A DNA stretch of 11,220 nt from Deltaproteobacteria bacterium. Its GTDB lineage: Bacteria; Desulfobacterota; DSM-4660; Desulfatiglandales; B25-G16. Below are positions 6,608-11,220 of the stretch, one piece after another. The notes beneath the pieces are model-generated. The model was not told where the DNA came from. It saw nothing but the letters and a program-made list of their open reading frames with translations, and searched no databases. Each line of letters starts with the position of its first letter. The first letter of the stretch is position 1. The position numbers and the translations under genes were made by a program. The DNA lies in the NCBI GenBank assembly GCA_003646875.1, contig QMLT01000031.1, forward strand, positions 1-11,220, in the 5' to 3' direction.

Positions 6608-8203
6608 GTGTCAAAAAAATTACAGTGGCGAGGATTGTTTATTCTCATTGTTGTTGCTGTTGCATTGATCTACCTGACTCCATCACTTAGTAAAACCCTG
6701 CCCGCCTGGTGGCCTAATATTCTACCTGAGGAGAAGATCCATCTTGGGCTTGATCTTAAAGGCGGGATACATCTTGTCTTAGAGGTTCAGACCAAGAGGG
6801 CCGTGGAAAGTCACCTTGAGAGGACGATTGAGGATATAAAATACAGCCTCAGAAAGGCCAGGATCCGGTATCAGGCACTAAAAAGAAGCGGCTCTGACAG
6901 AATTGGGCTTACCTTAATTAGGGCCGAGGACAGAAAGACCGTTGAAGAGATAGTTGAAAAGGATTTTTCAAACCTTTCTGTTGAACCCGGCTCTTTTAGC
7001 AACATTGATCTTAATCTGGAATTAATCCTTTCTCAAAAGGCAGCGCAGCATATCAAAAAAATGGCGGTAGATCAGGCAGTAGAAACAATAACTAACAGGA
7101 TTGATCAATTTGGAGTAGCCGAACCTGATATCCGTCCCCAGGGGAGGGATAGAATTTTAGTTCAACTTCCCGGGATAAAGGACCCTAAAAGGGCAATTGA
7201 TATTATAGGAAAGACCGCGCTCCTGGAATTCAAACTGGTGGATGAGGATAATAGCCTGGAAGAGGCATTAAAGGGAAATATACCACCAGGGGATGAAATC
7301 CTCTATCAGACAAAGGGAGAGCCTGGGTCTAAAAGAAAGATCCCCTTTCTTTTAAAAAAGCGGGCTGTTATAACCGGAGAATATCTAACAGATGCAAGGG
7401 TTCAGATAGACAGTCGATACAATGAACCGTATGTCTCGCTTTCATTTGATTCCCGAGGGGCAAGGCTCTTTGGGCAAATTACAGGGGCGAATATTAAAAA
7501 GAGGCTGGCTATTGTGCTGGATGGCGTTGTAAATAGCGCACCGGTTATACAGGATAAAATTACCGGCGGAAGGGCGCAGATTACCGGCAGATTTACTATG
7601 GAAGAGGCCAGGGATCTGGCCATTGTCCTGAGGGCAGGCGCCCTACCAGCTCCAGTAAAGATCATTGAAGAGAGAACAGTGGGGCCCTCTCTTGGAAAGG
7701 ACTCCATTAATAAAGGCCTTAAATCAATGATAATCGGAGGTATTATTGTTATCCTGTTTATGGGTTTCTACTATAAATTTGCCGGTCTTCTCGCAGATTT
7801 GGCCCTTGTATTAAATATTCTCTTCATCGCAGCAGGTCTGGCATTTTTCGGCGCCACCTTAACGCTTCCCGGTATAGCGGGCATCATCCTGATTATAGGT
7901 ATGGCTGTAGATGCCAATGTTCTTATATTTGAACGGATCCGGGAAGAGTTAAGGTTGGGGAAAACCCCGCGGGCAGCCGTCGACAGTGGTTATAGCAAGG
8001 CCCTTGTTACCATCCTCGATGCTAATATTACCACCTTAATCGCTGCCCTGGTTCTATTTCAATTTGGAACAGGGCCGGTGAAGGGATTTGCTGTTACCCT
8101 GAGCATTGGTATTATTGCCAGCCTTTTCACCGCTATATTCATTACGAGGGTAATCTTCGATTACTTTATTATTGAACGGGGCATGAAAAAGGTAAGCATC
8201 TAA
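6608..8203 (+). CDS. secD: Protein translocase subunit SecD
   Basis: SecD partners with SecF to drive late steps of protein export with the proton motive force. The 531-residue product has a first membrane helix (about 9-24) and the conserved GLDLKGGIHLVLEV segment (Asp49 to Gly53). A large periplasmic P1 region follows (about 40-360), with the conserved VETITNRIDQFGV and SAPVIQDKITGGRAQITG stretches. Five C-terminal helices begin near residue 375. GMAVDANVLIFERIREE contains Asp435, the conserved proton-pathway aspartate of the fourth helix. The start is GTG at 6608, with TAAGGAG (6595-6601) six bases upstream overlapping the yajC stop codon. Length is within the usual range for separate SecD proteins. 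secF follows after 42 bases. Confidence 0.96.
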   Translation: MSKKLQWRGLFILIVVAVALIYLTPSLSKTLPAWWPNILPEEKIHLGLDLKGGIHLVLEVQTKRAVESHLERTIEDIKYSLRKARIRYQALKRSGSDRIGLTLIRAEDRKTVEEIVEKDFSNLSVEPGSFSNIDLNLELILSQKAAQHIKKMAVDQAVETITNRIDQFGVAEPDIRPQGRDRILVQLPGIKDPKRAIDIIGKTALLEFKLVDEDNSLEEALKGNIPPGDEILYQTKGEPGSKRKIPFLLKKRAVITGEYLTDARVQIDSRYNEPYVSLSFDSRGARLFGQITGANIKKRLAIVLDGVVNSAPVIQDKITGGRAQITGRFTMEEARDLAIVLRAGALPAPVKIIEERTVGPSLGKDSINKGLKSMIIGGIIVILFMGFYYKFAGLLADLALVLNILFIAAGLAFFGATLTLPGIAGIILIIGMAVDANVLIFERIREELRLGKTPRAAVDSGYSKALVTILDANITTLIAALVLFQFGTGPVKGFAVTLSIGIIASLFTAIFITRVIFDYFIIERGMKKVSI

Positions 8204-8245
8204 TTATGGATAACACAACAAACAATATTATTGAGAGACAGGAAT

Positions 8246-9325
8246 ATGCAATTTATAAAACCTGATATTAATATCAATTTTATTGGGCAGCGAAAGATTG
8301 CCCTTTTTCTATCTGGCGCTTTGATATTGTTAACCATCCTTCTGTTATTGTTCCGCGGCGGACCTAATTATGGTGTCGATTTCGCTGGCGGTATACTTAT
8401 TCAGGTTAGATTCAACCACCAGGTAACTCCAGGTGAAATCAGGGAGGCCTTAAGACCTATCGGTATGGAAGATAGCATTATCCAGGCATTTGGAGAAAAG
8501 GGGAAGTCTGAATACCTGATAAGGGTAAGCAAAACCAATATTGACCTTAGCGGCTTATCTAATGAGGTTAAACAATCTTTAAATAGCATGTTTGGGGAGA
8601 CGAATGTAGAAGTCAGGAGGGTTGAGATGGTTGGACCAAAGGTCGGGAAAGATTTAAGGGAAAAGGCCCTCTTTGCTATCTTTTATGCCATCCTCTTCAT
8701 GGTCATATACATATCCGGAAGGTTTGAATATAAATGGACTATGAGTATAATTATGGCAGCCTCCCTTGCCTTTGGAGTCTATATTATCTCTGCCATAGGA
8801 ATGAGTATCATCTGGCTTATTGCTGCCGCCCTTCTCATTACTATTGGCCTATGCTGGAGCCTGCGCCTTGAATACGCCCTCGGCGCCATTGTTGCGCTCT
8901 TTCATGATGTAATCATAACAATGGGCGCATTTGCCCTCACAAACCGGGAAATAACATTATCTATTGTAGCCGCACTCCTGACTATAGTGGGCTACTCCCT
9001 AAATGATACAATCGTTGTCTTTGACAGGATCAGGGAAAACTACCGGCGTCAACGGAATCGCGATTTTGCAGAGGTAATAAATCATAGCATAAATGAAACC
9101 CTAAGCCGTACCTTGCTAACATCAATGACTACCCTTATTGTGGTCGTATTCCTTTTTATCTTAGGCGGAGGAGTTATCCACGATTTTGCCTTTGCCCTCT
9201 TAGTCGGTATACTGGTTGGCACGTATTCTTCTATTTATGTGGCAAGCCCTGTTCTACTAATATGGGCTGGTCAGGTATCGGGAGGAGGTGACGCCAGGAC
9301 TCATAGACGAAGGAAGGGAAGCTAA
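8246..9325 (+). CDS. secF: Protein translocase subunit SecF, with an extra membrane hairpin
   Basis: SecF is the second half of the SecDF pair. The product has the conserved GVDFAGG (Asp45) after the first helix, HDVIITMGAFAL, and IVGYSLNDTIVVFDRIREN, with Asp254 as the proton-pathway residue. It is 359 residues long, against roughly 300-320 usually. The excess lies between R159-F-E-Y162 after helix 2 and R207-L-E-Y210 before helix 3. These motifs are a near repeat 48 residues apart, enclosing two additional hydrophobic segments (about 166-184 and 186-206), so eight helices are predicted instead of six. I chose ATG 8246, which begins MQFIKPDININF as SecF usually does. A TTG at 8231 would add five residues, and the binding site is weak (GAGA/AGGA). 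The TPR gene starts directly after its stop. Confidence 0.93.
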   Translation: MQFIKPDININFIGQRKIALFLSGALILLTILLLLFRGGPNYGVDFAGGILIQVRFNHQVTPGEIREALRPIGMEDSIIQAFGEKGKSEYLIRVSKTNIDLSGLSNEVKQSLNSMFGETNVEVRRVEMVGPKVGKDLREKALFAIFYAILFMVIYISGRFEYKWTMSIIMAASLAFGVYIISAIGMSIIWLIAAALLITIGLCWSLRLEYALGAIVALFHDVIITMGAFALTNREITLSIVAALLTIVGYSLNDTIVVFDRIRENYRRQRNRDFAEVINHSINETLSRTLLTSMTTLIVVVFLFILGGGVIHDFAFALLVGILVGTYSSIYVASPVLLIWAGQVSGGGDARTHRRRKGS

Positions 9326-11200
9326 TTGTTTAAAGAGGAGACCATTCACTGGAAAAAGAGAAGAAGGAAAAGGGCTATTTTCTTGGTGTTAGCTCTTTTT
9401 TTATCTGGATTTCTTTATCTACTCATTGGCGGCCCTGGGAGCAATTATTTTAAAAGCTCATTAAATAGGCTGCTCAATCCAGTTCCCGTATTTAAACACA
9501 TAATAATTGAACATAACGGAGAAAAAAAAAGACTCACCCCTGGCCAGATCCTCCACATCCATCCCTATGAAAGCCTTAAGATAGCGAAGATATCAACATC
9601 TATTCCTTTTAACAGGGGAATAAGGCTTTACTCTCAAGGTTTTGATGTTAATGCCCTTCAAACGCAGACAGTGGTAACAAAACTCCTTCCTGACCAGGAT
9701 ATATTTCGCCACTATAACTACACAATAATAATAAAGCACAACAATAATAAAATCGGTGAGGTAGGTCTTGTAATCTCTCCTTCCTTAGAAGACTGGCTAA
9801 CAAAGGCAAACAGAATAATAGATCCTCAAAAAAGGATACATTTTTTACAGAAAGCCACTCAAGAAGAAAAGCATAATATTCAGCTCAAAATGAGGCTTGC
9901 AGATGAATATCTGGCGCAAAAGAGGTGGAAAGAGGGAGCCCACATCATCGAGGGCATACTTAAAGAAAAAGAAGGCCTGCCCGCCGGACGGCAGGCAGGC
10001 CTTAACCTTATGAAAAAAGCTTTAGATGCCTATGAACACCTGCACGACTATAATAAGATTATTGCCACGTTAAAGACAATTCTTATCAATTCACCTGACG
10101 ATCTGGACCTCAGGATTCGCCTTGCAGAGCTTCTTGAAAAAAAGGGGAGAATAAAAGAGGCTGTAGAACAATATACCATTATTCTTCCACAATTAACTAA
10201 AAAAGAAAAGATAACATGCATGAAAAACGTAGGCTATCTATTATTTCAAGCTGGTCAAAAAAACAAGGCCCTCCAGTGGTATCTCAAGGCAGCCAAATAT
10301 GACAGAAAAGACCCAAACCTCTACTACAATATTGGCTCTATATATGATGATCTTAAGAAGCCAGAACTGGCAGAAAAATACCTGCGTTTGGCGGTAGAGT
10401 TAAAAAAGGATGATATTGAGGGCAGGTTACGGCTTGGGCAATCTCTCTTTAATAAGAATAGATTAAATGAGGCAAAAAAGTATGTAAAAGAAATCCTTAA
10501 AAGAAAGCCCAATCATTTCGAGGCCCTTATACTGTTAGCTAATATATTAGAAAAAGAAGGCGATAAGGATGGCTTAAGAAACATCTATAAACAGATTTTA
10601 TCTCATGACCCAAAAAATAAAATCATCCTGTTTAATCTTGGGATATTGGAGACAGAGCAAGGAAATCTTCAAAAAGGTCGGCAGTACTTTGAGAGATTAG
10701 TTAAAATTGATCCTAAAGATACTCAGGCCAGAGAGGCGCTCTTTGATATCTATCAGAGGCAAAAAAGGAATGATCTTGCCTTCAATCAAGCCATAAGGCT
10801 GATCAAATTTTTCCCAAAGAAGATTGCTTATTATAGCTACATTTTTACCCATCTCACAGCCCTGGACGAATTTGAACAATTAGCACAATATATGATTATG
10901 GGCGTTAAGGCAAATCCCAAAAACCTTGAGTTAAGACAGTATCTGATCCTCGCATACCTCAAATTGGAAAAAAATGAATTAGCTGTAAAGGAAATTATGC
11001 AAGCTCTAAAATTGAGACCAAATAATACCAATCTACTTCACCAGCTCGCTAAGATACATGAAGGGACAGGTAAGCTTGATCAAGCCTTACAGGTATATAA
11101 AAAGATACTTGATATCTCGCCAGATGACGAAAAGGCCGGCAAGGCATATCTCAGGTTGAGGATTACACTGTTACATAAAAGGGGAAAAAGCGTTCAGTAG
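9326..11200 (+). CDS. Membrane-anchored TPR-repeat protein, translationally linked to secF
   Basis: This 624-residue protein of unknown function has a basic cluster (K10 to R16), then a single hydrophobic helix (about 17-34). That predicts an inside N-terminus and a large periplasmic part. Residues 50-150 appear beta-rich without a family I recognise (KHIIIEHNGEKKRLTPGQ region). From about 155 to 610 there are many degenerate tetratricopeptide repeats. The clearest are NLYYNIGSIYDDLKKPELAE, then IILFNLGILETEQGNLQKGR and ending LHQLAKIHEGTGKLDQALQV, each about 34 residues apart or a multiple of that. The start is TTG at 9326, abutting the secF TAA, with AGGAAGGG (9311-9318) seven bases upstream. 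An in-frame palindromic insertion adds GLPAGRQAG at residues 217-225. Position after secF suggests a role in export or envelope assembly, but this is inference. Confidence 0.88.
   Translation: MFKEETIHWKKRRRKRAIFLVLALFLSGFLYLLIGGPGSNYFKSSLNRLLNPVPVFKHIIIEHNGEKKRLTPGQILHIHPYESLKIAKISTSIPFNRGIRLYSQGFDVNALQTQTVVTKLLPDQDIFRHYNYTIIIKHNNNKIGEVGLVISPSLEDWLTKANRIIDPQKRIHFLQKATQEEKHNIQLKMRLADEYLAQKRWKEGAHIIEGILKEKEGLPAGRQAGLNLMKKALDAYEHLHDYNKIIATLKTILINSPDDLDLRIRLAELLEKKGRIKEAVEQYTIILPQLTKKEKITCMKNVGYLLFQAGQKNKALQWYLKAAKYDRKDPNLYYNIGSIYDDLKKPELAEKYLRLAVELKKDDIEGRLRLGQSLFNKNRLNEAKKYVKEILKRKPNHFEALILLANILEKEGDKDGLRNIYKQILSHDPKNKIILFNLGILETEQGNLQKGRQYFERLVKIDPKDTQAREALFDIYQRQKRNDLAFNQAIRLIKFFPKKIAYYSYIFTHLTALDEFEQLAQYMIMGVKANPKNLELRQYLILAYLKLEKNELAVKEIMQALKLRPNNTNLLHQLAKIHEGTGKLDQALQVYKKILDISPDDEKAGKAYLRLRITLLHKRGKSVQ
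9972..10003. repeat. Palindromic element inserted in frame in the TPR gene
   Basis: AAGGCCTGCCCGCC (9972-9985) and GGCAGGCAGGCCTT (9990-10003) are reverse complements at 13 of 14 positions, around the loop GGAC. The mismatch is C9982 against A9993. The stretch is far richer in G and C than its surroundings. Read in frame it encodes GLPAGRQAG between two helical, lysine-rich TPR segments, with no stop and no frameshift. Both DNA and mRNA could form a tight hairpin. It has the style of short selfish palindromes found inside coding genes, such as the Rickettsia palindromic elements. Confidence 0.85.
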
Positions 11201-11220
11201 TTAGTCCATCGCGGGCCGAC

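Noticed and set aside
8206..8265. Short ATG-initiated frame (19 codons) between secD and secF
   Set aside because: It overlaps the secF start in another frame, has a low-complexity Asn/Thr-rich product and no clear binding site.

Overview
The window is a compact, entirely plus-strand stretch of bacterial chromosome of moderate GC content. It holds ten genes that can be followed from start to stop, plus the last codons of an eleventh. The order queA-tgt-yajC-secD-secF is a widespread bacterial arrangement. The DUF2065 gene, the half-size GDT1 gene, the SecF carrying an extra membrane hairpin and the octamer-periodic intergenic repeats together suggest an uncultured Desulfobacterota-like (deltaproteobacterial) organism. 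That placement is an inference from gene content and is not secure.

Layout: positions 1-83 are the 3' end of an unidentified gene. A short repeat-bearing gap leads to queE and queC (240-1572), two enzymes of the preQ0/preQ1 branch of queuosine synthesis. A 194-base gap with a textbook sigma70 promoter follows, then an amidase-signature hydrolase (1767-3167), a half-size GDT1/TMEM165-type transporter (3195-3467) and a 60-residue DUF2065 membrane protein (3599-3781). Next come queA and tgt (3852-6064), which complete the tRNA side of queuosine synthesis. A 200-base gap filled by a large nested inverted repeat separates tgt from yajC-secD-secF (6265-9325), the accessory module of the Sec translocon. 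Butted directly to secF is a 624-residue membrane-anchored TPR protein (9326-11200). The last 20 bases hold nothing I can identify.

How the genes work together: QueE and QueC make preQ0, Tgt inserts preQ1 into tRNA at position 34, and QueA converts it to epoxyqueuosine. FolE, QueD, QueF and the final reductase (QueG or QueH) are not in the window. YajC-SecD-SecF uses the proton motive force to help proteins across the inner membrane. The TPR protein, translationally linked to secF and predicted to face the periplasm, is a candidate partner in envelope assembly.

The main unusual signals are four. A near-perfect 14-bp palindrome is inserted in frame in the TPR gene, adding residues GLPAGRQAG. 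Three intergenic tracts share a strict 8-bp period, and the one at 6087-6221 is a giant nested inverted repeat. SecF has about 48 extra residues forming two additional membrane segments. No novel defence or mobile system is visible; most of the window is housekeeping.
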